Assembly (NCBI RefSeq): GCF_001680005.1
Contig: NC_033567.1
Coordinates: forward strand, 1,302,001 to 1,366,000
Length of the DNA stretch: 64,000 bases
Direction of reading: 5' to 3'
Source of the DNA: Plasmodium coatneyi
Taxonomy: Eukaryota; Apicomplexa; Aconoidasida; Haemosporida; Plasmodiidae
A model generated the notes under the pieces. The model was not told the origin of the DNA. It did no database searches and saw nothing but the letters and a program-made list of their open reading frames with translations. Position 1 is the first letter of the stretch. Each line of letters opens with the position of its first letter. Positions 43,050-54,308 of the stretch are shown piece by piece. The position numbers were made by a program, and so were the translations under genes.

Positions 43050-45686
43050 TCACTTCTGCCCCAAGCGGGCATTGCATATCCTCTTGAGCCACTTAATTTT
43101 CGAAACGCAGGAGTCACATTTCTCATCGCCCTGACTGGACAATATATCAATTTTCCCATAAACTGAAATGATCAAATCGGTTAGTTTTGAATTTTCAATT
43201 AATTCATATCCATAAGCATGTACTAAATCTCCTAAAAGAGAAACTGCGTTTTGAAAATTCTGAGCATTGAAGTGATTTATTTCTTTTATTAGGATTAGCT
43301 CAATTAGGTCTAGAATGTTTGTTATGTAAACCTTCAGCTTGACAATCTCATTTCCATCAATTAGTGCGTAAATAATATTACTGTATGTTAGGAGGATGGC
43401 ATCTCTAAGCTCGAATACGTAGTTAACCCAATCGTCACTTTCTGGTGACCCTGAGGCGATCGTTATTTTGGACGTTTCTGCCAGTATATTTGCAAAGAAA
43501 TTTAAGTAGCGGGAAAAGCTTCTATTTAACGCTGTAGCTATGTCACCTAACACAGTTAGGATGCTAATCTTTATCGAGTCATGTACTCCAAAAGTTTTTA
43601 ATGCATCCCATAGGCACTCCAGAATTAATTCCATTTCTTTTTCAAATTCGAATGTCCAGGGGATACAAATATCGGAAATCATTTCTATGCATATTCTACA
43701 CGTGGATGTCTCTGATACATTTCTTAACCCTTTAAAAATGACATTAAGGAAAGTTTTCAGGTGTTCCCTAAAGTCTTCTCCCATTACGTTTATTATTGCA
43801 CTGCATGCAAGTAACGCATCTTCACAAATATCCGTCCTAATTTCGAATAGCCTAAATATGCTTAAATAAATTGGCTTCAGAAAAGGTTTACACTGATTTC
43901 CCAATCTGTTAATGATAAACTGCATCGTACCGCAGTAGTACCCCTGCAATGATTTCACCTCCTCCGTTAGTGGGTTCAAATAAGTGTTCGTTAGGAGGTA
44001 CATCATATGGGATAGCAACTCTATCATATATTTAAGGCAATTATCTGAAACGTTATCTATAACTACATTGAGTGCATTAAAAGCAGCTTCTCTCAAATTT
44101 CTTGTATCTGAATCTTCCCTAGAAGTGACATCTATCAATTTCTTACATAACACACAGAATGAATCATCCAACTCAGTCGTACAGCTATTTGTCATTTTGT
44201 TGTATGAGCTTCTCTTATTGGCAGCCAACTGATTAAAAACCCAGCAGACGTTTGCCGCTACTCTAGGGTAGTCATTTAGCCTCTCTAATAATATACCATA
44301 TAGCGAATTACTATCATTGTAATTACCTAACACGTTGTAGATGATTTCCGAATGGTAGGTGGTTATCTTTCCTATGGTCCACGCGGCGGTATCTCTCACC
44401 GAAACGGATGGATCTCTCAAAACTTCGGAGAGTTGCCCCACCGATTCTTCTACTAACGGTTTTAATTTCTCCGTATCTGGACCTTCCATAATGGATCCAT
44501 ATGCCAACACAGCAGCATCTCTCCTTCGCCAATCCTCATGTGTAAAATTCTCTTCCACGAATGAAATGACGGGTTCTACTATATCATTTTTCAATAACTG
44601 TGCACTCAGGGCTAAGAATGTTGCAGATGCCATGGATAACGTCCAGGCATCGATGTCTAAATCTTCACTCTCTTGAGTTATCATAGCGTTGAATATTTTC
44701 GGCAAAAGAAACACCATTGCCTGTTTTACTATATTATGATTTTTCTTTCCCTCCTGTAATTCATACTGATCTATGAAAGTTTCCTCCTCGCAAACGGTGT
44801 TCCAAAATTCGATCGCACTTATAGCTATCCTTTCATTGTCCGATTCGATTGCTGCCCATGTGAGGGGCCCTATAGCATACATATATGCATCTAAATACGA
44901 GTAGAAATAACTCACAATATTTATTAAACATTCATACGCTGCTACCTGTACGGTAGATCTCTCACTATCCTTACACCCATCGATAACTGTTTTCATGATT
45001 ATGTCTCTTTCCACTTGGGTTTTAAAATTCTGGTCAATAAATGACATTAAGTTGTATAGCACTTTCATACTAGCACAATGAACGGACTCCTCCTCCCCTG
45101 GTTCACATAGCGAATTTATAATAGCCGTTAGGATTAAATCCAAGTCGGGTTGTGTAAAGACATACTTGGATTTGCTCTCATTGCATATATCAGCAATATC
45201 CTCTGTTAAATATGCTAAACATACAGTGGAAGACTTTTTCGTGTATGCATTTTTTTCAATTATGTTGTTCACTAGTTTGTGAAGCAATTCGGACGATTTA
45301 TTATGGGACAATTCTATTTTCGCTATGAGAGATATTATTTGACACGCTGTTCCGATGACTACCTTTTCCCCTTGCTGACTTAACAAATGCAGCAGGGAAT
45401 TCTTTAACTCATTTTTTATGTCTTCTGGGAAATTAATCCACGTCCTTGCTTTTTCTTCATTTTCATAGTTGTCCTTCGCCGCAAAGGCATTTTTTATTAG
45501 TAATCCTGCGATTTGCCTCAAATAGGGGTCATTCTGCGTTTTGCAGAATTCGTTTGATAACTGATTTATGTACTGCACAAAGTCTGTTTCCTTTGCGTGC
45601 TTTAACTTGGACTCTGCTTCTGAACGGATGCTTATGTTTGGGTCTACTGTTGCATACAGCACTTGCGCGATGTTACTTGCCTCCAT
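43050..45686 (-). CDS. KPNB1: importin subunit beta (karyopherin beta-1)
   Basis: 878 residues, nearly the same as human KPNB1 (876), single exon. Begins MEASNIAQVLYATVDP and contains a RanGTP-binding importin N-terminal region (QIAGLLIKNAF). HEAT repeats follow throughout. The stretch WRRRDAAVLAYGSIMEGP, then VSVRDTAAWTIGKI, is the family's most conserved HEAT core. The acidic loop of HEAT 8 is represented by a weak DSNS-type stretch. Mediates nuclear import of importin-alpha/NLS cargo through nucleoporin FG repeats and is released by RanGTP. Assignment is secure from length and conserved motifs. Confidence 0.97.
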   Translation of the reverse strand: MEASNIAQVLYATVDPNISIRSEAESKLKHAKETDFVQYINQLSNEFCKTQNDPYLRQIAGLLIKNAFAAKDNYENEEKARTWINFPEDIKNELKNSLLHLLSQQGEKVVIGTACQIISLIAKIELSHNKSSELLHKLVNNIIEKNAYTKKSSTVCLAYLTEDIADICNESKSKYVFTQPDLDLILTAIINSLCEPGEEESVHCASMKVLYNLMSFIDQNFKTQVERDIIMKTVIDGCKDSERSTVQVAAYECLINIVSYFYSYLDAYMYAIGPLTWAAIESDNERIAISAIEFWNTVCEEETFIDQYELQEGKKNHNIVKQAMVFLLPKIFNAMITQESEDLDIDAWTLSMASATFLALSAQLLKNDIVEPVISFVEENFTHEDWRRRDAAVLAYGSIMEGPDTEKLKPLVEESVGQLSEVLRDPSVSVRDTAAWTIGKITTYHSEIIYNVLGNYNDSNSLYGILLERLNDYPRVAANVCWVFNQLAANKRSSYNKMTNSCTTELDDSFCVLCKKLIDVTSREDSDTRNLREAAFNALNVVIDNVSDNCLKYMIELLSHMMYLLTNTYLNPLTEEVKSLQGYYCGTMQFIINRLGNQCKPFLKPIYLSIFRLFEIRTDICEDALLACSAIINVMGEDFREHLKTFLNVIFKGLRNVSETSTCRICIEMISDICIPWTFEFEKEMELILECLWDALKTFGVHDSIKISILTVLGDIATALNRSFSRYLNFFANILAETSKITIASGSPESDDWVNYVFELRDAILLTYSNIIYALIDGNEIVKLKVYITNILDLIELILIKEINHFNAQNFQNAVSLLGDLVHAYGYELIENSKLTDLIISVYGKIDILSSQGDEKCDSCVSKIKWLKRICNARLGQK

Positions 45687-46530
45687 CTTGGCATAGGATT
45701 TCTATCGAATTCGTGCGTTATGCAACGTAAGAGAAGAAAATGCGTGGCCAGTGTGGCATGAAGAAAAAATGAAAGAAACCCTCATGTATGAACATTCACA
45801 CGGTGGTACTACAACCAATCGGTTGGAAAAAAAAAACTGTCGTATTTGTTGATAATGAGAAGGCTGGTTGGCTAGCTTATCCGGAATAGCATGTGCAAGA
45901 AATGGGCGTACAACATAAATGCACAAATGTACGAATGTACGAATGCACGAATGCAAGAATGCACGAATGCAAGAATGCACGAATGCAAGAATGCACGAAT
46001 GCAAGAATGCACGAATGCAAGAATGCACGAATGCAAGAATGCACGAATGCAAGAATGCACGAATGCAAGAATGCACGAATGATGTGTACGGGCAGGACTC
46101 CTGCAAATGTGCATGCACAAGCTCCTTGCACGTGTGTAAGGGATCTCCGCACGTAAACACTGCCTATTCCCTTGCGGTGTTGTAGGCCCAAGTATACGCA
46201 CACATAGGGACAATGCTCATACGCCTGTGCCTACTGGTTCGCTCTAACTGGGCATACAACGACACAAAGGCGTTAACACGGATAAACATATATGTACGGC
46301 TTAATGCGTGTATATATATGTTGCGCTGGTGTCACCCCCCGCATTCATCCTTGATTTGAAGCTAGCTGTTTTGTTTTGTTTTCTACTAGCGTTGATCAAT
46401 CGCTTTTTCATTCGCATCCTTACTGTTCATAGTAATACTACACTGGTGGTTTTCCTTCTCCCCTTTTCTATAAGTTTTTTTTTCTCTCGTAATTTTTCTC
46501 CCTCTGTTTCCCTTTTATCACTCTATTTCT

Positions 46531-46564
<34 letters not shown>

Positions 46565-49281
46565 CTCTGTTTCGTGCTTCACTTAACTTTAGCGCAACCC
46601 ATGTTTAACTTAAGGTGAAGGAGGTTTACATACGGGCGGCACAAACGGATAGGCATGCACATGGCCTCGAAGCACACAGGTAATTAACGCTGGGGGGTAA
46701 TTCACTCGGGGGTACTCATAGCCACGCGAACATCCATACACGGGTATAGCACATCCGCAGCCGACATGTACAAAAGGAGCGCAGTATATATGCGTAGTAC
46801 AATCTGGCGATATACAAATGGAGCACAAAAAATACCCACGTTAACGATGGTACATGAACTTTTTATTTATCTTCGCTTGCTGCGAAATTTTAAAGCTACA
46901 TATGGATGTGAGAAAAAAAAAAAAAGGAAGTACTCTGTATATGTATAAATATGCAAATGGGCATGGAAGATTAAACATGTATACGTACAGAGCATTCGCA
47001 TATATATACGCATACTATGTACATATAATATATGTATAATATATGTATACATGTGCCAGTTTGCGGATTATATATACATATATGAATTTTCGCACAGCTA
47101 AATTTTGCAAAATTTGTGCTTCCTCACTTTTTATATGTGCGATGCAAGGTGTATGTGCGCCATGTCGGCGGGCACGAAAAAGTACGTATTCGCAAGGTGC
47201 TTGTGCACGCTTGGTCCAGGGGGGTAGCGCCCAGTATGCTTTCCAAAGGTTAGTATATTGTTTGCCGTTTACCGACAGAAGTGCGCTCATGTACGCGGTA
47301 ATGCGTACGGTGGCGATGATAACCTCAGCATAATTATATTCTCGTGCGTATTGCGCATTTATGCATAATTCAGTGTATACCAATTTATTCCTTAACGTTT
47401 AGCATTCGCACTAGGTATTTTTTTTTTTTTTTTTTTTTTTTGTATTTTCCTGAATCGTTTTTTTCCTTCCATCGTGCTTATCTCTCCTTTAAATATTATA
47501 TTTTTTTATTTGAAATGGTTCGGATGAGCCAACACATCGTGCGTATGCACCCACTTTTTGATTATATTACATGTTCATATGTACGCGCGGATGTAGCTTT
47601 AATATACATATGCTCCTCTTATGAATTTATCTTAGTAATATTAATATCGTGAGAAAAGCCCTTGCAAAAAGAGTGAAAAAAAAAAAAAAAGTTGAAACAA
47701 TAAACAATGAAAAGGGATGTGTTATGACCATGTCCGTACACAGCGACAAACTGCTTCCAAAAACTGTACGTGTACGTGAGGCATACCGCGTATGTTAATA
47801 ACACGTTACATGCGTCATGCCTGTTCGTGAGTTTATTTATCTGCATATATATGAACCCCGTTTTGGAATACCTTTGCTCCTTCCAAGGTGTTTTCACGTA
47901 AGGGGGAGAAAAAAAAAAAAAAGTACAATCACAAACAGCTGTATGCTCTTCTCTATCCAGTGGGGTACTTTTCCCCCAATGTGCAACATATATTTATGTG
48001 CGAAATTGTATGATTCCGTTTGGAGTTAATTTTTCTTAAAATTATCTAACAGGCAATTAAGCCCTTTCAAGGGGATACACATTTTTATGCCAGAACATTG
48101 AATGCATATAATGGTAGGTGCTCCTGCATGTGTATAACACGGATGGATGTGCACAATTATTTTTGCCGTCCATGCGACCTTCGTAAAATGAAACGCAAAA
48201 ATACAACACGTGTAGAATCGGCGTGAGTCTGGTAAAGATTAGCACAGGAATGATTGTCATGCCTTATGCGCGCTTATAATCTCCATGTGGCTCTTTTTCC
48301 CTTTTCGCCATTTGGATACGCAAGCGCAAATCATGACAACAACATTTCTAATTATCGTGTGTATTTTCCTGTGGACACATGTGTAAAGAAAAAGAAAGGC
48401 CATTCGTACAACATCGCTGCGGCATTTAAGATAATAAACCAAAATGAATAAATAATTTTAAATAAAGAAGTAACATGCTTCGTGTTGTTGAAAGGATAAG
48501 CAGGACATGCCCCCTTTTTCATTATAACAACCTCCATTCTGATATGTTTTATTTTTGTTCTTCCCCCCCCTTGCTTGTCTACCTAACCGGCGATGCGACA
48601 AACTGTAACGCTTAAACAATTTCGAAAAAAAAAAAAAAAATTTTTTAAATAAAAAGGTAAAAATAACGCGTTGCAGATTGGTGACTGTGTCAGCACATTT
48701 CACAAATTAATTTTACACATTTAATATGTCCTTAAAAATTGGACACATTTTTACAGAAAAAAAAAAAAAGGAAAAACTGAAAGCGCTACGGAGGATGATC
48801 AGATAAGATAGGCGGGATGCCTTTTTGAAACGTTCTTCTGAGCAGTCGAATTTGTCATGTGTTGGACATCCCTACACGATATGTACTGGTATGAATGGAA
48901 AAGTACGTCAGTCTCGAATTCGATCTCAAAATGTGCTTTATGAATGGAAGTATGGTAGAGGATTCCACGTCAAGGAGTTATTGATACCCCTTCCTTTTTT
49001 CTTTTTTCTCCATCCCCATTTATTTAAATAAAAATGCCCTCATCGTTAAGGATGTCCTACAAAGGGGTGTTCGCATATGTTAACACATTTCTACTGTGCG
49101 TGCACGTGTGAATACGCTGGAACGAATAGGGGGGTCTTAAGAAAAGACCACTCAGCGTAATTTATTACGAAATGAGCAAAGACTCTCCCAAGAGGGTACT
49201 TCTATATCCACGTAGTTATGCAGTGGGACATGTGGAAAGGTGCACTGGGTAATATAGATGAGGCAGTTTGAGCCCCTCCCC
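45687..49281. other. 3.6-kb intergenic region
   Basis: Unusually long gap between two co-directional minus-strand genes. It holds an 8/16-bp minisatellite (45918-46081), a T32 run (46533-46564), a T-run near 47418-47441, a palindromic GTGCATGCAC at 46109-46118, and TATATG/ATATAT microsatellite-like sequence at 46990-47085. All open frames in it are repeat-derived or short. A long ncRNA is possible but not shown. Confidence 0.5.
45918..46081 (+). repeat. minisatellite, 8-bp units in 16-bp higher-order repeat
   Basis: About 20 copies of an 8-mer. The first few are ACGAATGT/ACGAATGC, then strict alternation of AAGAATGC and ACGAATGC, giving a 16-bp period. The array is very uniform over 45940-46080, implying recent expansion. 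It lies ~230-400 bp upstream of the importin beta start codon. It leaves all six frames partly open, which explains several spurious ORFs. Confidence 0.95.
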
Positions 49282-52182
49282 TCACAATTTTTCAACCTCC
49301 AAGAATTTCTTTATCTCCTCTATTTCGATGTGGTCCCTGTCTGGGTCTTCTTCATTCCCACCGTCGACGCTGATTCCCTTTTTTATGAAATCGATAACTT
49401 CGTCTTCCTCATCGGAAGTGTAACTTTGCTCATTTGGCTCGCTCGGGTCATTTTTGCTGTGCTGCTTGGAATCATCAATTGGGGCATCCATGGGGTCATG
49501 ATCTAGGGCCCAGTTTCCCACCTCCCTTGCGTTTTCATCGCCACTTTCACAGCTTCCTCCTTGTTCTGCACCCCCCGAGGATGCTAAAATATTCCCTGAC
49601 GCATGTATGTCTGACTGCGATTTCTCTCCCTCTGTCACTTCCTTTTTCGCGCTCGCGAACAAATAGTTTGCCGCACCTCTCCCGAAGGCATAGAGAAAGC
49701 GAATCTTTTCCTCGTAGTCGTTCAGCTTATTCCATTCGTGGTAACTCAGGGGGATGACCTTATATTTTTTTTTCTCAAGAATGAATTTTTTCAAATCGGA
49801 AGTAGACGTTGTTACCAACGAATTTACGTAATAGCTATATGGTCCTAAACACATAATGATAACTTGCGAATCGGGTAACATTATATCTGCACATATATGA
49901 TTGATGTAAACGTTTTTTAAATGACTTACATTTATTCTTGCTAAAATTTTGGACAATTCATTAATCCACCTGGCTCCATATTTCACTTTTTTTTTTTTTT
50001 TCTTAATTTCATATGTATCAATGTAGTTATAAAACATTTTTATTTCTTTTGGGAATTTTGCAAAGGTCTCTGGGTAGGTATATTGTATATACTCACTTAC
50101 GTATTTCAGCTTTTCCATTTTGTGACTGCCCAAGTGATCCTTCAGAGGTAGGATCAGGTAGGTCAGCTTCAGGATCATATTTTCCGTACAGGTGATTAGA
50201 CACGTGCACGAGAAGAGTAAAAGTACGAGAGACTGCAGGTCGAAGTGGGCCTTCTCGTTCTGCCTAAGTGGGGTGTCCGGCGAACTGTCGTCTGCACCGA
50301 AGCTACTACTGCTGCTGTTGTGATAAGCGTCTTTTTCATGCCCCCTACCTGGGGGAAGAGAACCAAGGGGCACATCCTCCCCGTGTTGGGAATTCCACAT
50401 AGTAGTCACAGCGTCACATTTTGGTGCAGCCTCCACATGGGGGTACTCCTCAACCTGGGATTCATCAAAATGGTTTATTCCTTCTACGTGTGAATTTTCA
50501 CTTGCAGTCTTTTTCTCACTCTGTAACATGTTTTCCCTTTTTTCACAAACACGCACACTCTCGTTGTTCCCCACTTGGGACCCATTTTTTAAGGGGCCAC
50601 TCCTGCCAGACCCACCCATGAAAAGCTGCCTATCCAAATACGTATGAACAAACTGATACAAGTAATTATAAAATTTCGGATGAGAGAATTTCAACTTGGC
50701 AAAGGAATGAATAACAAGAGCTAAATTATTTGGGCTGAATTGTTTTGCATATTTCTTTGCCCCTTTACTTAGGGATAATAAAACGTTACCCTCTCTGATG
50801 TCTAGCCTGGCCAATGCTGATATGATAAGGCATAAATGTAAAGGGTTTGAAAAGTAATACCCATTTTGCAATTTTAAAATACATTTTTTCCAAAAGACTT
50901 TATGATAAATGTAAAAAAAAGCCAAAGAGTTAGCAACCAGCGCAATATCTTGGGAAGTCCACCTTTGGATATGCAGACAAAACTGATTGGTAAATAATTC
51001 CATCGTGTCATATTTTTTTACTTCTAATTTTTTAAAGCTGTTTAGTAATAACGCTAAAGCGCAGGGGGTCAGGTCATTTATCTTCTTCAGTAGTATAGAG
51101 GATAGCAAATTTATTAGCCTATTATCTCTGTAGCCGATTTTTCCAAAGCACCAAAAGAGGATTACTATTTCGCTTGCGTCTAAGTACCCCGATATGATAA
51201 ATACATTTTGGACGTATTTCTTCCACAGGTTTTCATCCCGCACGTGGTTTATGGATGCCTTATAAATCTTTCTCATAATTTTTTGCTTATTTTGTTTGCT
51301 TTGACTTGGTATCTGTGAATTATGTGCGTCGGTCGTTCCTTCTGCTTGGTCACCTCCGATCGGGGGGGAAGATGCACTCGAGGTGGCCATGTCTGACGCA
51401 TTCCTCTCACCGTTGCTCATTTCCAGCTCATCAAAAAGACCAATCGATTTTAGTTCTGATATGCTAAAGCGATCCTCACAGGGGTCGTTTTTCACTTGTA
51501 TGTGATACTTCTTACTTACGTAACTGTTTGTGACGGAAAAATTGATCAGGTGAATTCTTCTCTTGAGCGTCGTTTTTTTATCCACAAGAAGGTTGCTAAT
51601 GCTGCTTTGCAGCTGTGCTTGCGTTAGACTACCACTAGGGTGGTTATCTCCACAATCGGTTTTACTTCCGTTGGTGAGAATTTTCTTTCTTTCCTGAGAG
51701 GAGTCCTCCGTTTGGGTTTCCTTCAGCTTGCCTTCTTTGTCCATAACTCGTCTAAGGAGAGCCCTCTTTTTCAGCCTGTTTGTGAAAGTATCACGGCAGT
51801 ATGTGCCCGATTGTGTGTCACTTTTTTTTTCGCTTTGTCCCCATTCTACATGGTACCTCGAATGGAGCCCCACACTTGTGCTAATATTTGTGCCACCATT
51901 TGTGGGGGTGCCTTTCCCGCCGCCCCCCTTCCCCCCACTTACGTAATCCCCATTTTGTACTTTTTTTTTCGTCAATCTCTTCGGTTGGGGCGTTTTTAGA
52001 TTATCGAAATGGAGAAGCTCTAAAAACTTTATTTGGTTCCCCCTGATGTTGTCCACTTCTTTTTTCCGTTCCTCCTTCTTTTCACTCACCACCTGTTTGT
52101 AACTTATCGGGTCTTTAAATTTGCCCTTCCTTATGTACCTAGCATGGCTTGCAATTAATCCGCCTTTCCGAAGCAGGCTCAT
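49282..52182 (-). CDS. RAP-domain protein, probably mitochondrial
   Basis: 966 residues, one exon. The start MSLLRKGGLIASHARYIRKGK is basic and amphipathic, as in mitochondrial presequences. Residues ~320-540 contain repeated helical units (LINLLSSILLKKINDL, ALALLLNSFKKLE, ALVANSLAFFY, ALARLDI), the FASTK/OPR-like repeat pattern that precedes RAP domains. The RAP domain is at ~770-833: IIMCLGPYSYYVN, then KKFILEKKKYKVIPLSYHEWNKL, then EEKIRFLY. RAP proteins are RNA-binding and act on organellar RNA; apicomplexans have an expanded set, many linked to fragmented mitochondrial rRNA. A long Ser/Asn insertion (~550-680) and an acidic C-terminal tail of ~130 residues beyond the RAP domain are lineage features. 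Confidence 0.9.
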   Translation of the reverse strand: MSLLRKGGLIASHARYIRKGKFKDPISYKQVVSEKKEERKKEVDNIRGNQIKFLELLHFDNLKTPQPKRLTKKKVQNGDYVSGGKGGGGKGTPTNGGTNISTSVGLHSRYHVEWGQSEKKSDTQSGTYCRDTFTNRLKKRALLRRVMDKEGKLKETQTEDSSQERKKILTNGSKTDCGDNHPSGSLTQAQLQSSISNLLVDKKTTLKRRIHLINFSVTNSYVSKKYHIQVKNDPCEDRFSISELKSIGLFDELEMSNGERNASDMATSSASSPPIGGDQAEGTTDAHNSQIPSQSKQNKQKIMRKIYKASINHVRDENLWKKYVQNVFIISGYLDASEIVILFWCFGKIGYRDNRLINLLSSILLKKINDLTPCALALLLNSFKKLEVKKYDTMELFTNQFCLHIQRWTSQDIALVANSLAFFYIYHKVFWKKCILKLQNGYYFSNPLHLCLIISALARLDIREGNVLLSLSKGAKKYAKQFSPNNLALVIHSFAKLKFSHPKFYNYLYQFVHTYLDRQLFMGGSGRSGPLKNGSQVGNNESVRVCEKRENMLQSEKKTASENSHVEGINHFDESQVEEYPHVEAAPKCDAVTTMWNSQHGEDVPLGSLPPGRGHEKDAYHNSSSSSFGADDSSPDTPLRQNEKAHFDLQSLVLLLFSCTCLITCTENMILKLTYLILPLKDHLGSHKMEKLKYVSEYIQYTYPETFAKFPKEIKMFYNYIDTYEIKKKKKKVKYGARWINELSKILARINVSHLKNVYINHICADIMLPDSQVIIMCLGPYSYYVNSLVTTSTSDLKKFILEKKKYKVIPLSYHEWNKLNDYEEKIRFLYAFGRGAANYLFASAKKEVTEGEKSQSDIHASGNILASSGGAEQGGSCESGDENAREVGNWALDHDPMDAPIDDSKQHSKNDPSEPNEQSYTSDEEDEVIDFIKKGISVDGGNEEDPDRDHIEIEEIKKFLEVEKL

Positions 52183-53291
52183 CTTGGCAGCATGGTGAAG
52201 TCGTTAACCTGGGGGGGAAGTACAATGCCCGAGATGACACAGGAGAGGTAGTGCCTCCCCTTTTAATTGTAACTTCTTCACCCTCACGAATCGATAGCCA
52301 AATGGCCTTAACCCATCTGTTTGCGTTTGCACAAGGGAAAGGTGAGCTGCGAGGACAGACACAACTCACATGGGTACACATACACCTCTCTACTTCCTCT
52401 TAACTATTCACACAGAAGAGAAAATAAAAGAAAATAAAAGTGCCAGCTTTTCAGAGGCTGGAATGCCTACACGAATGGGATCCGACTGAGGTGTAAAATG
52501 TTAGCACCCCTTCAGATGAAGCACACGTGATGAAGTTCCTCTACCCCTTCTTTTGTAACTTCCGCATGGTGTTCTGCGGATATTTTTTTTGGAACCACTT
52601 TTGGGGAAAGTGTCAAAATGAGTTCCTACATAAGCAGCTACATGCATCTGTACTAACCCTACTTCTCGTGCACGGCAACTGCAGGTTCAAGCATAGGAAG
52701 TGTTTTCAAAAAAAAGGGAGACGCAGCATAAGGCCGCGTGGCGAATACTGCACCTCGCTTAGGTGTGCCTCCTGGGTGGGTGACGTTTCGCACAATTGTG
52801 GGCAAGTCAAAACGGCAGGTTAAGCGGCTAAACCTGAAAAACAACACAGAAGCGTAGCAACGTAACAACACAGCTCGTGGGTTCACCCCGGTCGGCGCCG
52901 CTAAAAAAAAAGAAGCAAGCAAAAGAAGAGAACAAAAATGCCGTTGTGGAGATATTCCGCACATAGCATGATCAATGTGAAGGCCTCCAAAAGTGAAGTG
53001 AAATAAAAAAAAAAATAGCGTCCTCAAAGAGGCTACAGAAAATTATTAAGGGAACCTATTTTTTACTTGATATCCGTCCCTTCACATAAGTTTGTACCAT
53101 CCTAACAACACACCCACATTTGATCATCTTAAAAGTTACATAAAGTACGGACGAACTGCGCCAAGGGGGAAAGGAAAAAAAGAAAAATTGTTGCACGGAA
53201 AAATAGGCCCCTAACTAGTTTTACCTAATAAAAAGCATACATCCACCATATTTGCATGTGTGAAAAGTATACCCCCGTGTGAACTGCAAAA
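52183..53291. other. divergent intergenic region
   Basis: 1.1 kb between the RAP gene (-) and the selenoprotein gene (+). Short frames on both strands only. Promoters for both are expected here. Confidence 0.5.
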
Positions 53292-54308
53292 ATGGTTCTG
53301 AATAAGGTGTACCTGCTCACCATCCTGGTGCTGTTTTACGTTGCCAACCTATGTGTGGAAGCAGGGTGATCCAAAAAGTTACACATAAAGCTGCCAAATG
53401 AGGATGACGACTACTTGGGCAAATTAATCAACATTTCGAAGAAGATAACAAAATACGCACAAAACAATAAGGCTAAAATTGCCAAAGTATTGGCTACATC
53501 AGCACTTTCAGCTTATTCACTCAATTGGGTATACCAGACAGGTGTCACATTGCAAAGCGAACCACACTACTCCCTGTTCGTCCCCTCCAACAGCTACTTA
53601 AACAATGCAATTAAAAAGATTAAGAAAAATTATCAAATAAAAAAGTGCATATTTAAAGAGGACAAAATTTTCGAAAGGAATTTCCACCACGAATATGCCA
53701 ACTCAGAAATGGGACAAATATATCTTGTGAACAATTTGGTAAATTTTTTAAATTTCTTACCCTACAAGTGGAAAAAAAAATGTACATACAACTTTGGTAA
53801 ATATAAAGAATTTGAAAATGCCGAAAATCTTTTTGACTACATCAGAATAGGGAAGCATGAAGGACCCATTTTGTTGTTCCAGGGGAAATTAAAAAAACAG
53901 TACTGGATACATTTGCCACTAAAGTATGAAATTGTGAAAGAGGGGGAAGAAGGTTCTCTTTGCACACTTACATTTACACCGTTACACAAATATTATTCTG
54001 ATTATACTGTCCAGATAAAACTGTTCAAGGAGAAGGAAACTAATAAAGTTACCCTTATCACCTCTGTTAAATGCGCCAAGAAGAATGATGAGAAGGGAAA
54101 TTCCTTCTACATAAATGTGGTTAAAAATATTGCCATGTTTTTAACACATGATATTTTTGAAGGAATAAATAACAACATCCATGTGGTGCTCAGAAGGAAT
54201 GCAAACTGTACAAAAACGATTAACAGATCGAATGTCCCTTTAAAAAGGAAAAAAAAAAAACAATCTTCAGTTCGTCCTCTCGCCGGTCATCACGCCGTGG
54301 AGTTTTAA
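53292..54308 (+). CDS. selenoprotein with in-frame TGA (Sec26) after signal peptide
   Basis: ATG at 53292 opens a signal peptide (VYLLTILVLFYVANLCVEAG). Codon 26 is TGA (53367-53369). The same frame then continues uninterrupted for 312 codons (SKKLHIKLPNEDDDYLGKL...) to TAA at 54306-54308, 338 residues in all. No intron can remove the TGA: the only nearby GT...AG pairs are ~25 nt apart. A SECIS hairpin lies 364 nt beyond the stop, so the TGA most likely encodes selenocysteine. The mature protein has one weakly hydrophobic stretch (KVLATSALSAYSLNWVYQTGV), a soluble alpha/beta-like body and a basic tail (LKRKKKKQ). It has no known domain. Plasmodium has four described selenoproteins (Sel1-Sel4); this may be one of them. 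Without Sec decoding it would be a signal peptide only. Annotation pipelines would start it at ~53415 or omit it. Confidence 0.8.

Noticed and set aside
45872..46213. Overlapping ~110-codon frames with HSCIRAF/LHSCILAF repeats
   Set aside because: All derive from the 16-bp minisatellite, which opens several frames by chance; no signal, domain or splice context.
46600..49260. CRISPR-like or mobile-element search in the long spacer
   Set aside because: Only microsatellites and homopolymers seen; no spaced repeats, terminal inverted repeats or transposase.
53415..54308. Treating the 297-codon frame alone as the gene
   Set aside because: It begins at a TTG without ATG. The upstream ATG, signal peptide and TGA in the same frame plus the SECIS explain it better.
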